Source: Cladosporium sp. IMV 00045 (taxonomy: Eukaryota > Ascomycota > Dothideomycetes > Cladosporiales > Cladosporiaceae). From it: a DNA stretch of 37,310 bases. The position numbers were made by a program, and so were the translations under genes. The notes under the pieces were generated by a model, which was not told where the DNA came from, ran no database searches, and saw nothing but the letters and a program-made list of their open reading frames with translations. The stretch is taken from the NCBI GenBank assembly GCA_001931905.2, contig MSJI02000688.1, positions 1 to 37,310 on the forward strand, written 5' to 3'. Below are positions 19,033 to 30,315 of the stretch, piece after piece. How positions within the stretch are numbered: the stretch's first letter is position 1; each line of letters begins with the position of its first letter.

Positions 19033-22000
19033 CACCAACACTGATGCCGTTATCCTTGATCCATCACGGACAGCGGACTCCAATCGTGGGATTATTGCAT
19101 GGAAAAAATCGAGCACAACTCAAAATCCCAGCGATGGCATCAATCGAGTCATTCGAGAAATGTTCCAAGAGAGTAGTATCGAGCCGCAGCAAGTGGCAAG
19201 TGTCACAATCGGTACGACCCATTTCATCAACGCTGTAGTTGAGATGGATCAGTCTCGCCTGGCCAAGGTTGGTGTGATTCGACTTTGCGGACCTTTTTCC
19301 AAAGACATTCCCATCGGCATCGATTGGCCACCCGAGCTTCGCAACATCATTTGTGGCTACAGAGGCACGGTTGATGGTGGTCTGGAGATCGACGGAAGCT
19401 TGATCGCCGAGCTGGATGTAGACGAGGTTCGACGCCATGGTCAAGAGATCAAAGCCCAAGGGATAAAGAGTATTGCCATTGTTGGCATCTTTAGCCCTAT
19501 CGACGCTGTCTACAAGCAAGAGGAGACAGCTGCAGTTGTCGTTCGGGACGTCTTCCCCAAGGCGGATGTTGTTTGTTCAAAATAAGTAGCAAACATTGGC
19601 TTCCTGGAGAGAGAGAATGCGACCATTCTGAACGCATCTATACTACCATTTGCTCGTCGTACAATCCGTTCATTTCAGACCGCCATTCTTGACTTGCAGA
19701 TCGCTTGTCCGATCTTCCTCACTCAGAACGACGGCACCATACTATCTGCTCCAGCAGCGGCAAGACTTCCTATTCGCACATTCTCCAGTGGGCCTACGAA
19801 CAGCATGAGAGGCGCGGCCTTTTTGCTGCAGGGACAAGTGCAGGAAGCGATGATGGTTGTGGACATTGGTGGAACGACTACAGATGTCGGTCTTCTCCAG
19901 AAGAATGGCTTTCCCCGACAAGCGGCAGCTTACAGCAAGATTGCTGAAGTTCGCACCAATTTTTCCTACCCAGATGTCAGAAGCATCGGCCTCGGAGGCG
20001 GTTCTTTAGTGAGACGAAACCAAGGCGGGAAGCTCATCGTTGGCCCCGAGAGCGTGGGCTACGAGATCACACAGAAGGCGCTTGTCTTCGGCGGCCACAT
20101 TCCCACCACGACCGACTACACTGTGCTTGCTGACGAAGGCCTGGACATTGGCGATCGTTCAAAAGTAGAAGACTCAGATCTTCAGGCAAGTCTATTCGAA
20201 TTTAGGAAAGGGTCAAGAGCATGCTGGAAGGCGTCGTTGATGCAATGAAAACCTCACCCGAAGTCATTCCTGTCGTACTTGTCGGTGGAGGCGCAGTCAT
20301 CGCTCCAGATCATCTCGCTGGCGCGAGCAAGGTTGTCAAGCCAAAGTGGTCCGGTGTGGCAAATGCTATTGGTGCCGCCACGGCTTTGGTGGGTGGCACT
20401 GTTGATCTGGTCGTCAGCACCGAAGGAAGATCGAAAACGCAGATCACGGACGAGCTTTCGCAGAAAGCAATCGATGCAGCTGTGTTGAACGGTGCATTGC
20501 GACAGACTGTCAGCGTTGTGGAAATGGACAGCTTTCCATTACAATACATCGCAGACAAATCACGCATGATTGTGAAAGCTGTGGGTAGTTTTGACTATAC
20601 TCGAGCTGCTGATGAAGTTTACACGCACTTCCTCGATAATGACCAGGAGGATATCGAAGACGGCGAACACCCCAACGAGCAAAAAGTCAAGCTTCCCTCT
20701 GACCCAGCTCTGCAGAAGCCCGCTTTGACAAAAGACTTCATCGTTTCTTACAGGCCTGAGATCATACAGCGCCAGTGGCTTTTGTCAGAACTCGATCTGG
20801 AGTTCAAATCAACAGGATGCTACATCCTCGGTACAGGAGGCGGTGGAAGCCCGTACCAACATTTTCTTCGACTGCGTGAGCTCAAGAGATCAGGTGCTAT
20901 ACTTCGAGTCGTTTCGCCACATGATCTGAAAGATGACGATGTAGTAGCATGTGGTGGTGGGAAAGGGTCTCCCCAAGTGTCCGTTGAGAAACCGTACGGC
21001 GATGAGTAAGTTGTTTACATTATGCCCAATCCGTATTATCATTGATATCTAGATACCAGGATGCTCGAGGCTCAAATAGAGCTGTACAATTACTTGAAGA
21101 TCAGGCCTGATGTCGTAATACCTCTCGAAATCGGAGGTGGTAACGGCCTTCAAGGGCTAATAATTGGTGCATCATCCAACATGGACATTCCAACTGTCGA
21201 TGGCGACTGGATGGGAAGAGCATATCCCGTATCCTGGCAGACTACGCCAGTAGTGTATGAGAAAAAGGCCATGATGGTACCCACCTGCATATCTGATGGC
21301 AATGGAAGAATCATTGTAAGGTCCTACTTATTGAAGCTAGGAAAGCTGTCATAGACATTCTCTTGCTGACTGCTTTTCTTCCAGTTCATGACAAAAGCGC
21401 CCACCGAGCTTGATGCTGAGCGAGCTTTGCGCGCTGCGCTGTCACAGATGGGTTCTCACGTTGGCTGTGCTAAAGGGCCTGTTAGCGGGAAGAACACGAA
21501 GACATGGGTCGTCGAAAAGACTATCTCACTAGCATGGCGGATCGGCCGTGCGGTAATGCTGGCCCGTTGCACGAAAAACATCGACAATGTGGCTGAAGCT
21601 ATTTTTGCGGAAGTCGGTGGTGCAGAGTCGGCTTGCGTATTATTCAAAGGCAAGATCGTCGGGGTGGAACGCCGTTTGAGGATGGGTCATGCGTACGGTG
21701 AGGTTGTAATTGAAGGCGAAGGTCCGAACGCTGTCAAAGCCAAGATGACAATACCGTTCAAGAATGAGAATATTCTTGCTAGAAAATCGAACGAGGACGG
21801 TCAAGAAGAGGTATGTGCTCACGCAGCTATCACCAAGATTAGCAGGATGAGACCTTCGTGCATGCGGCCCCAGCAATTCTTGCTAACCTCCGTCTTAGAT
21901 CGTCGCAAGTGTACCTGACCTTATCACCGTCATCGATGCACAAGATGGAGAAGCACTTGGTACGCAAGATTACCGCTATGGTCTACCCGTTGTTGTGCTC

Positions 22001-22153
22001 GGCATAACGGCCTCGGAGAAATGGACATCGAGCCAAAGAGGTATTGAGATAGGTGGACCAAAAGGATTTGGGTTTGATGATGTTGTATACAAGCCACTGG
22101 GTAAATTTAGCAAGCCACGAAGTGTTATCGATGAGTTTAGTCAGTCACTGTAG
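19033..22153 (+). pseudogene. hydantoinase/oxoprolinase-DUF917 protein, beheaded and carrying a stop and a frameshift
   Basis: Family sequence starts abruptly at TNTDAVILDPS; the start codon and N-terminal nucleotide-binding residues (YRIGVDVGG in relatives) are absent. An intron 3' end (branch CTGAC 19018-19022, acceptor TAG 19030-19032) still precedes it. The frame then runs through VTIGTTHFINAVVE, RLAKVGVIRLCGPFSK and IVGIFSPID. It hits TAA at 19583-19585, where relatives have an acidic residue before VANIGFLEREN. It resumes through FSSGPTNSMRGAAFL and VVDIGGTTTDVGLL. One base is lost at about 20210. It then continues through VVLVGGGAVIAPD, a DUF917 part (CYILGTGGGGSPYQH, CGGGKGSP, LEIGGGNG) and three normal introns (21006-21059, 21316-21384, 21811-21898) to a TAG stop at 22151. 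The intact relative hydrolyses hydantoin- or oxoproline-like rings with ATP; this copy cannot. Confidence 0.9.
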
Positions 22154-22261
22154 TGAGAAAATGCAATGGGATCTGATAATGGTTCACTCGTGAGATTTGG
22201 AGGGTTGTAATATCTGTGTAATGGTGGCTTTTGTCTGTCAATACATGATGTGCTACTGGTT

Positions 22262-23803
22262 TCACACTTTAGTAGGTGCTACATCAGAAACGTGATCTGC
22301 AGGATCCAAAGTGACTCGAGGACCTTCGTATGATTTACGACCATCGAAAATCCACTGCAGAGCTGACACGATCATGATGATACCAAATGCAACGACACAG
22401 TAGTTCATTGAAGTTCCAGTGACATGCTTCTGTGGGGGAAACAGGAACAGCACTGTCGTGATAATGATGTAGATCAGCCCAATGATGTTAGCTGTCCAAT
22501 AAAGCCACTCTGGAAGTTTGAACATGCGCTCCGGTAGCTTTCGCCGCATCTGCATGACGTTGAGTGCAATAGGCAGGCCGTAGCTAACACCGAGAGCGAC
22601 CACGGAAGCAGCTATGATAGCATTGAATGCGATTGTTGAGCCCAGGTAGATGCATCCGAAGATGACCACGATGAAGACGTTCAGGAGAAGAGCGTTCATT
22701 GGCACGCCGAGCTTTGGGTGGACTTTCCACCAAAGGTGAGAGATGGGAAGGCCGCCGTCTCTCGCAAATGCGAAGGTCATCCGAGATGAAGTCGTCATCA
22801 CAGCCATACCGGCGAAAAGAAAGCACACCAACGGGAACATCAGCAGACATACAGCGCCGACTTTGGAGTTTGTGGCAATATAGAATATCTCAAGCAGAGG
22901 TCCAGCCGGGGAAGAAATGATGTTGTCCAGGTTTGCCGTACCGCCTGAGACGAAAAGAACGACTATGAGGAAGAGGAAGCCGGTCGTGATTCCTATGAGT
23001 TGACAGTAGATCATGATTTTGGGTCCTTCGACTGCTGCGTTTGGGATCTCCTCGATCATGTGAGCAACAGCATCGAAGCCGGTGAGACCAAGACCACCTT
23101 GAAGAAGACCCAGTAGCCATGCAATACCATCCGGCCATCCCGTCGTGTTCAAGAAAGTTCCGAAGACATATTCAGCACTGGCATAGTTCGGAGCGGCTGT
23201 GGCGAGGATCGTTATCGAAATGACGACGAAGCCTGAAATGCTCCACGCCAGAGCCACGCTGTTCAGGCGTGGCAGAAGTGTGTGCATACATGCATTGACA
23301 GCGAAATCGAGTATCGTAACGCCAAGAAATATGAGGAACTGATGCCATCTCTGGTATTGATACGCCGGAACCTCGAGAGAGATGATGTTGATGATCAAAG
23401 TGCTGGCCAGCGAGGAGTTTGTTGCGACCAGTGCTACCCAGCCCGAGACATTGATCCATCCCGTGACCCAAGAGAGCCCACGTTTCCAGCCTTGCGGTGA
23501 TATGGCTGCTATCCAGTGGTACTGGCCGCCAGAAGTCGGATACGCAGAGAGGAACTCTCCCAGGCTTGCGGCGAGAGACAAGTTGCATATACCAGCGGTC
23601 ACCAAGCCCCATATGACGGCCACAGGTCCTCCAGAAGGCAGTGCGAGTGAAAGAGAAGCTGCAAGGGCAGTCCACGAGTTCAATATTGCGAACGCCAGGC
23701 CCAGCATAGACCATCTTGAGAACTGGCGGCTGAAAGATTGAGCGTGTCCTAGTTGCGCAAGCTGGATGTCATCCTTGGTAGTTTGAGATTTGAGATCTTC
23801 CAT
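22262..23803 (-). CDS. APC-superfamily amino acid/GABA/choline-type permease
   Basis: An intronless, complete 513-aa gene with about twelve hydrophobic segments and charged cytosolic ends. N-terminal family signatures are FSRWSMLGLAFAILNSW, LPSGGPVAVIWG, SLGEFLSAYPTSGGQYHW and GWKRGLSWVTGWINVSGW. The central TGFDAVAHMIEEIPNA segment and SSRMTFAFARDGGLPISHLWWKVHP are typical of fungal GABA/choline permeases (Uga4/Hnm1-like). It acts in the plasma membrane or vacuole and imports a nitrogenous substrate by ion symport; the precise substrate is not predictable. It is convergent with the broken hydantoinase gene and looks intact, unlike its two neighbours in the putative nitrogen-scavenging locus. 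Confidence 0.95.
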   Translation of the reverse strand: MEDLKSQTTKDDIQLAQLGHAQSFSRQFSRWSMLGLAFAILNSWTALAASLSLALPSGGPVAVIWGLVTAGICNLSLAASLGEFLSAYPTSGGQYHWIAAISPQGWKRGLSWVTGWINVSGWVALVATNSSLASTLIINIISLEVPAYQYQRWHQFLIFLGVTILDFAVNACMHTLLPRLNSVALAWSISGFVVISITILATAAPNYASAEYVFGTFLNTTGWPDGIAWLLGLLQGGLGLTGFDAVAHMIEEIPNAAVEGPKIMIYCQLIGITTGFLFLIVVLFVSGGTANLDNIISSPAGPLLEIFYIATNSKVGAVCLLMFPLVCFLFAGMAVMTTSSRMTFAFARDGGLPISHLWWKVHPKLGVPMNALLLNVFIVVIFGCIYLGSTIAFNAIIAASVVALGVSYGLPIALNVMQMRRKLPERMFKLPEWLYWTANIIGLIYIIITTVLFLFPPQKHVTGTSMNYCVVAFGIIMIVSALQWIFDGRKSYEGPRVTLDPADHVSDVAPTKV

Positions 23804-26563
23804 GGTGGGGATTCGAGGGACTAAGAAGAGTGGAATCGTTGGTCAGGCAAAGCACAGCTCCTAATCGAGATTGTAAACGTGTGTAAGCGTGAAAGGTGTC
23901 CTTCGATCGGTCTGAGGTAACGACACCGCAGTCTTGAAGGCCAACCGAAGGCTGTTGGACGAAGTATTTATGTACACCATCAAGCTAAGCTTTGCGAGAT
24001 GCTTATCGGCTTGCGAAGCAATCTCGTGCAACATCCTGTGCGGAGAAGGTGTTCAATAGCGGGCCATATATCGTATATGTAACCTTCCCCCGCATTATGT
24101 TGATAGTGGTGATACTGATATCTGCGAGGTCAAAGGTAAAGCCGGGTGGAGCTTCTGTATCAGGGCTAGTATCAGATAAGAGTTCACTCACTGCGCCTTG
24201 ACGAGCGTTGTCAAGCAGTGATGTCGGTTCTGGAACCTCGTAAAGAAGGATTTACGGCTTCGAGATGAAAATCCCGAGAATTTGACTAGCTGAATGCTGT
24301 GTCCTTGGAGAATGCTCCTACTGTTGCGTGGCCACTTGCGTGCTGTGCTTCCGTGCTGCATACCCAGGAGCTTGCTGTCTTACTATCATGTAGCTTTTGC
24401 AACCGAAGGTTAGCAGATGGCGCTGCTGGACTCGGGTGTTGTGATGTTATCTGAGCCGATCAGAAAACCTGCGAAGGCCTTTGAAGCTGCGTGAATACTT
24501 GAGTAATTAAGACAGGACGCTGGGCACTCAAACTTATAGTGACCTGACGCAGCCATTGATCATCTGGTTCAACCAGAGTTATCAAGTAATACATGAGCTT
24601 TTGAAAAAGATTTTAAAAGGGCGGAGTCCAAGTTGACAGGCTAGCCGATCTTGCCAGATCCTGATCCTTGTGTGATCATTTGCTTGGGGCATCAAATACG
24701 GATCACAGAGAATTGCGTGATGTTTGACCGTCGCTCAAGATAGCACCTCTGCGGTTCGCACTGCTTATGCACCGAGTTGCTTACCTCAGTCCTTCAAAAC
24801 TCAATGGTCCAATGAGATAACGACCCTGCATGAAGCCTCTTTGCGACGGCGGCATCAGACCGAATGATGGCAGACGCAGCGGAGATCTCAGTCCCGTCTT
24901 CCGCGAATCGGTAAGTCGCCGTATATGAAAGATGGTCGAGTCCAGATCTTCTTCTCAAGTCAGACGAGCCTCGCAGGAATGAGCTCCACCTCATGAATCA
25001 GTCATATCTCCCATCACCGAGGCATCTGTTGTCGTCCTTTGGACCGCAGCAATGGCGAGATGGGCGATATCCTAGGAGGTTGCACGCACTGCAAGGCATC
25101 CTCTGCACCTCGGGCATCCTTTTGCAGCTCAACGCATGCATAACATCTGTGAAGATAATCTCTCGCAGATAGCATTGCAGTGCGGACTTTGAAAAGCGTC
25201 GCTGCGACACTCGACATGACCCAGCCTGCTCATCTGTCGAAGCTGCACTTGATGCCAGATATAGCATCCGACTGGGGTCGTCCTTTCCAAGCCGAAGGAC
25301 CACACCGAACTCCATTACCTGCGACAGTGGAGACCATGCTTGTGCTCATTGAAAATGGTTCGCATGAGGGAAACATAACGATAACGGCCTACCCCCACGT
25401 TGCTGACGCTGCAGTCTTGACAGGGTTCAGCACCACCGAAGAAGTACCCGAATCAAGGCAGACGACAGCAGATTCCCAATACGCGTCCGATATTAATCCC
25501 TACTTGTTGAGGCACCGATGCTCCGGGTGCGTGGGGAAAGAGACATGTCCTATCCTCGACACTGGATGTCTCTCATTCCGTGTCAACATAGCCACGAGCC
25601 CTGAGGGCTTCTCGCCAGAGTTGCTTAGCTATGCTTGTGCAGTTCGGCAAGCTGTGGCTGAAAATAGCGCGGGCGTTGTCTTTGTTCATGAAATATCCTG
25701 TCGCACCTCATTTTCCAGGGTCGGTGCAGATCGTCGTGGGGGAATTTCGTCGTTGTTGTCATTTTAGGTGATTGCTGCCTCTAGCCTGACGCAAGTGCAC
25801 GAGATGGTCCCACGTGCTAAAGACGTGCAGGTCCACATGCAACCAGGCGCTAGGCACTTCCTTCCGTTTCATAAGATGCCACGCTGGGGTTTAAGGCTTC
25901 TTTCGATTGGCGGACCATCAACCTTGCTCAACGGCATTTGACAGCTTGACGACCCACGAATCGAGCTAAAAGCTCACCCTGAGCGCGGAGGTGATACAGG
26001 TCAGGCTAGTCTTCGGTTTCAACGTATCATCGGCATTTTGCCGAGGTCACGGCGGTAAGGGAAGCCGAATTGAAGAGCCCGTCCCGTTTTCAACGAGGGA
26101 ATAGCATCGCGACCCTTGCCAGCTGGTTGTTGCGCGGGAACAAAGCAATTCAGTCTTCGTCAGTATCAAAAGCTCTCGTCAACAGTCTCCATATAGAAGT
26201 TCCATGTCACCTCGCGGCCAAGCGCCTAGCCGTCCTATGCCTGTCACAATCCTTTTCGGCCCCGTCAGCCACGGCCCGACATGCATCCAACTCGCTAACG
26301 ACGATACTAATGCCCGAGTCATTTGTTGACTTGCACGGGTCGCAAAGAAGGCTCGGCAACTTATTTGCCAACTGAGCGCTCTTGCATATGCCTCGCAGCG
26401 CTCGCATCATCTTGCGACGAGTATTTGAGTCAATCGTTTCCATACTCCGATCTCGCGCCCTTTGCTGACATCGCATTCAAGTAGCGGTACGTTCAGCGCC
26501 TCGGCCCACCTCCAAACCTTCTTTACCGTAACTTTAAGCTGAAACGTGCAAACAGTGTCGACG
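23804..26563. other. long gene-poor spacer
   Basis: About 2.76 kb with no gene I can support. It holds the APC permease promoter on its left and the 5' region of the LaeA-like gene on its right. The longest open frame (plus, 25180-25767, 195 codons, Cys-rich near its middle) matches no family I know. Broken minus-strand frames at 24794-25315 also suggest nothing. Base composition looks ordinary, not like the AT-rich islands further right. Confidence 0.45.
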
Positions 26564-28283
26564 ATGGAAGCTAGGGCTGCTCAGAACGACATTGCTGCCT
26601 CTTCCTCTTCCGCACCGGTCGAGAATGGCGTGAATGATGAAAGCGCCCAAGGCATCACGATGGATGCGCAGACAAGTCCGACAAGCCGACCTGACGAAGC
26701 GATTCCGGCGGCGGCCCGACTGGACGCGGCTTCTAGCGGCTCCCGACCTCAAGCGAGCGAGAGCACACCGCAGACTGTCGAAGTCAACGGCGAGCAGACT
26801 CAACAAGACAACACCACCTTGAATGCACCCTCAGAAGCTGATAGAGAAGCTCAAAATCTTGACCATGAGCCACAGCAGGGTCTAGAGGATCAACCTGGAG
26901 ATGACCATGTGCTGGAGATTGATGTAAATGAGATCTGGCCCACGAGGCGCCCTGGTGTCGAGATGATTGTTTAACGTTGATGCTTCACAGGATGCAGAGA
27001 GCGATTCCGCGCTCGGAAGTGATACGTTCGTAGCTCATCGGTGTCATTGAGAGAATCGCCTGAAGCTAACCAGTCCAACAGGGAAAGCACAACGACCTCA
27101 ATAATGAGCTCGATCTACCGATACCGTGAAGAACATGGACGAACATATCATGGTGAGTTCCGACTCTGCTGTACACACCGGATTGATATAACGCTAACAG
27201 CGTCCAGCCTACAAAGATGGCAAATACTATCTTCCCAACGACGAGGTTGGTAAAACCCACCACTTCACCGAAGTCGATATCGAGACGATCTAATTACTTC
27301 TCAGCGTGAATCTTCCCGGCTCGACTTCATGCACGATGCTTTTCGCATGACCTATGGTGGAAAGCTGTATCTCTCGCCGCTCTCGAAGCTCCAGAATGCA
27401 CTGGATATCGGCACGGGGACTGGAATCTGGGCCATCGATCTTGGTTTGATTTGTCTCGTGGCGAAAAGCATTTGAGCTCCTCACTAACAGACTATTATGT
27501 AGCCGATGAGAATCCTGAGTGTCAAGTGACCGGCATTGATCTGAGCCCAAGCCAGCCTGATCTGTAAGCTCGCCTAACGCACACCAAGCCAACTGATGAC
27601 TGACCGGCCTTCCTAGTGTTCCACCGAACGCGAAATTCATCGTTGACGACGCGGAAGATTCTTGGGTATACCGAGAGAAATTCGACTTGATCCATGCTAG
27701 ACTCATGGCAGGTAGCTTTGCTGACTGGCCGAAGCTCTTTCGGGAAGCATATGAGTGAGTTCTAATACTTTCCCTTCATGACAAGCAGCTCTAATCATGG
27801 ACACATAGCAATCTGGAGCCTGGTGGCTGGTTGGAACTCCAGGAATTCGAGCTTCCTGTCCGTTCCCAAGACGGCACCCACAAGAACACCAACATTCACA
27901 AATGGGGCGAGCTACTATGCGAGGCATCTCGCAACTTTGGCAGGCCTATGGGCGCTGATGTTTGCGACCTCTTCGTACAACAGATGCAAGACGCGGGTTT
28001 TGTCGATGTGCAGCAGCGCAACTTCATCTGGCCCACGAACGCATGGCCCAAAGACCCATTTATGAAGGAACTTGGCCATCGGACGATGATCAACTGCCTG
28101 GACGGCCTTGAAGGATTCTGTCTCGCGCTGCTAATCAGAGGTCTGGGTTGGAAGAAGGAAGAGGTGGATGTCTTTGTGGCAATGGTGGCGAATGACTTCA
28201 AGGACCGGAAGATTCACTCTTTTATCCCGATGCCTGTGACTTTTGGCAGGAAGCCATTTGATCATGAAAATACGTTCTTGTAA
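26564..28283 (+). CDS. LaeA-like SAM-dependent methyltransferase
   Basis: Eight exons (26564-26923, 26991-27025, 27082-27152, 27208-27245, 27305-27443, 27503-27563, 27617-27754, 27809-28283) splice in phase to 438 aa. The N-terminus is a disordered acidic Ser/Thr/Gln-rich tail. The conserved part starts at SIYRYREEHGRTYHAYKDG, then YYLPNDERESSRLDFMH, SAM motif I ALDIGTGTGIWAIDLA (DIGTGTG at aa 202-208), the acidic VTGIDLSP strand, FDLIHARLMAGS and NLEPGGWLELQE. This is the fungal LaeA-like methyltransferase family, some members of which control secondary metabolism and development; many paralogs have unknown roles. Two donors (GTAAAT at 26924, GTTCGT at 27026) are weak, so the first two junctions are the least certain. 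The gene appears intact although an AT-rich repeat island begins right after its stop. Confidence 0.92.
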
Positions 28284-29640
28284 GCAAGAAGCTGAATGAA
28301 TACGATGATTATCTATGCAGTCGTAAACATCTCCATAATTTGAGGACGTATCTGTGTTTCGGGCGGGCGTCCACTTGTGCGTTGAGAGGGACATTAAGTG
28401 GAGTTCAATTGCTGTTACAATCATTAGATGTCATTATTAACTCTTGGCTGCGCAAGGCACTTGCTTAATATTTTTGATCTCAGCAATGCCTCTAAGAACA
28501 GATGAAGATGACAAGTTTGCAGTGTAAAGTTAAGTTAGTTATCTTGAACCACATTATTTTACATGTTGATCACAATCATCAAAACCACTGATCGACATCA
28601 CTGATTACTAATCTTTATGGAGTATGAGTCTACGTCAGTCTGACATATCCTAACATGATCAAGATTATCGATAGCTTAGCCAAACAGACAACATGTAAGA
28701 ACACTAGGGCTGACTTTGAATAATGTTACAAATTTGATAAGAACAGACATTTGTCATGAATGTCAACCTATTTGTGATTGACTAAATCTTAGTCTTGGTA
28801 ACTATAGTTAACTCATTACTAATCAGTAACTTACAAGCTAAGTATGGAAGCTACCTTAGATTGATACCCAGAATGAAACTAGTAAATTGCAGCATTATGA
28901 TCTAATAGAATAATTTTGGTGTACACTTTTACTAAACTTTGACTTGACATATGGGTATTGCTTAGTTGATCACAAAAAGCAAGAGTATTTATCATGTTTG
29001 AAAACTCAAGTTCATTGAACTGTTTGCGACTTGCCCGCCCATTAACAGACAGGTGAAACTCAGAATTGTTGGGAACATTGACATGTTCAGTAGCTTCCAA
29101 TGCTTTTGCTTCTCTCGTCAAATCGACCTGTTTGCATCGAACACCTGTTACTTGCATTGCATGAACGAGACTCTGCAAAATTGATGCACTGATTCTGAGA
29201 CAAGACGCAAGCAGCCTGGATCCTTCATATCTTCCAAAGATAGAGGGCAGTATTGTTTCAAAAGGTCAAGCAAAACAAAACTCAGCCTCCTGATTCTTCC
29301 ATATCTTTGAAAAGCACAGTGGCCACCAAAACCTTTTGATAGCAACTGAACGGATCTTTGAAAAGCACAGGGGCCACCAAAACCTTTTGATAGCAACTGA
29401 ACGGAACAACAAATGATCAGAAAGTTAAGTCAGTCAAAACTGTAGTTTTTGTGTTACCTAAGACTGTAGCTTTAATCAACTAACATTGTAGCATGCTTGA
29501 TCAATTCGATCGATTCAACTCATCAGTGCATCTAAATCTAGCTGTCTTGTTTTATTTATTTTTTTAGTTTATTTTATTTTTTTCTCAAATTCACTTAACT
29601 CATCTCAACGTCAACAGTGAGCTCTCGAAGGTTGCGTGAG
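28284..29640. repeat. AT-rich island, left of the broken DUF7708 gene
   Basis: Visibly AT-rich, TpA-rich DNA without a believable gene. It contains GTTAAGTTAG and AAAGTTAAGT motifs shared with the right-hand island, a two-copy 51-bp tandem repeat, and a T-rich stretch at about 29550-29585. This is consistent with old, RIP-degraded repeat sequence, but I cannot name the original element. Confidence 0.6.
29303..29404. repeat. 51-bp tandem duplication, two copies
   Basis: Two adjacent copies (29303-29353 and 29354-29404) starting ATCTTTGAAAAGCACAG differ at one position (GTGG versus GGGG). The near identity shows the duplication is younger than the decay of the surrounding AT-rich DNA. Confidence 0.9.
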
Positions 29641-30199
29641 AGAACTGCGAAATCGGCGCGCAAGAGCGTCCGGCTTCCCCTACGGAGATACTGTCCAATT
29701 TAATTCTAGAATGACGTTACTATTGACGATGACATGGCTCAATTGCACATGCAATTTCACTGGTAACTTAGTTAATATATTGGAAGAGGCTAGCAGTAGC
29801 TTGCAGAAACGCCGCAAGACTTCGCAAAAAATGACTAGCCTGAACGACTCCACTATTGACAGCATGCAACAAAACGCTAAGTAATCAAAGAAGTTGCGAT
29901 CGAAAAGACATTGCACCTCGGCCTCTGCCACGTCTTACACCCGTACTGGGTCGCTGGCGAGGTGGACCTGTTGATGCGCCGGAGCTGGAAGGCATGACTC
30001 TATCAACGTCCAGAACTTTTGTTCTGGAAGATGCGTAATTCACGCGCAAGACATGGCGCTTGCCAATGAGAGCGACTTTCAGCCTGGTAAGCTTGCAGCG
30101 GTCGATGAGTTGCGCGATGCTCAAGAACAGCTGAGCCACCTCGTTTCGAAGCGCATCTGCTGGAGCCAGCAAGCTCAAGTCTACAACTAAGTTAAGTTA

Positions 30200-30241
30200 A
30201 CGTCACCGACGGGGAAGCGAGCCAGACGGTGAAGCGAGCCA
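30200..30241 (+). repeat. left terminal inverted repeat, 42 bp
   Basis: Identical to the reverse complement of 32002-32043. It contains the 11-mer GAAGCGAGCCA twice as a direct repeat (30214-30224 and 30231-30241), a likely pair of transposase binding sites. Confidence 0.95.
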
Positions 30242-30315
30242 AGCCAGAATTTGACGCGCGTTATCTTCGTACATAATCCAAATTTTTACGTGTCTTTTTT
30301 CGTCTTATCTTTCTT

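Noticed and set aside
18948..19036. A hydantoinase first exon on the plus strand reading RIGGDTAG, spliced to TNTDAV
   Set aside because: It resembles the family's RIGVDVGG and has GT-AG ends. However, that DNA encodes the conserved LPNTLP region of the NCS1 permease on the other strand, and the frame has a TGA and no ATG upstream. It is treated as coincidence.
25180..25767. A 195-codon plus-strand open frame as a gene
   Set aside because: No recognisable domain, no supporting splice or promoter structure, and similar-length chance frames lie on the opposite strand.
3435..28283. A secondary-metabolite gene cluster (O-methyltransferase, BVMO, LaeA-like methyltransferase)
   Set aside because: There is no PKS, NRPS, terpene synthase or pathway transcription factor in the window, and the three genes are spread over 25 kb among unrelated genes.
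29148..29396. A minus-strand open frame containing repeated LLSKGFGG ... CAFQR
   Set aside because: The repetition only reflects the 51-bp tandem duplication in AT-rich DNA, and no family is recognisable.
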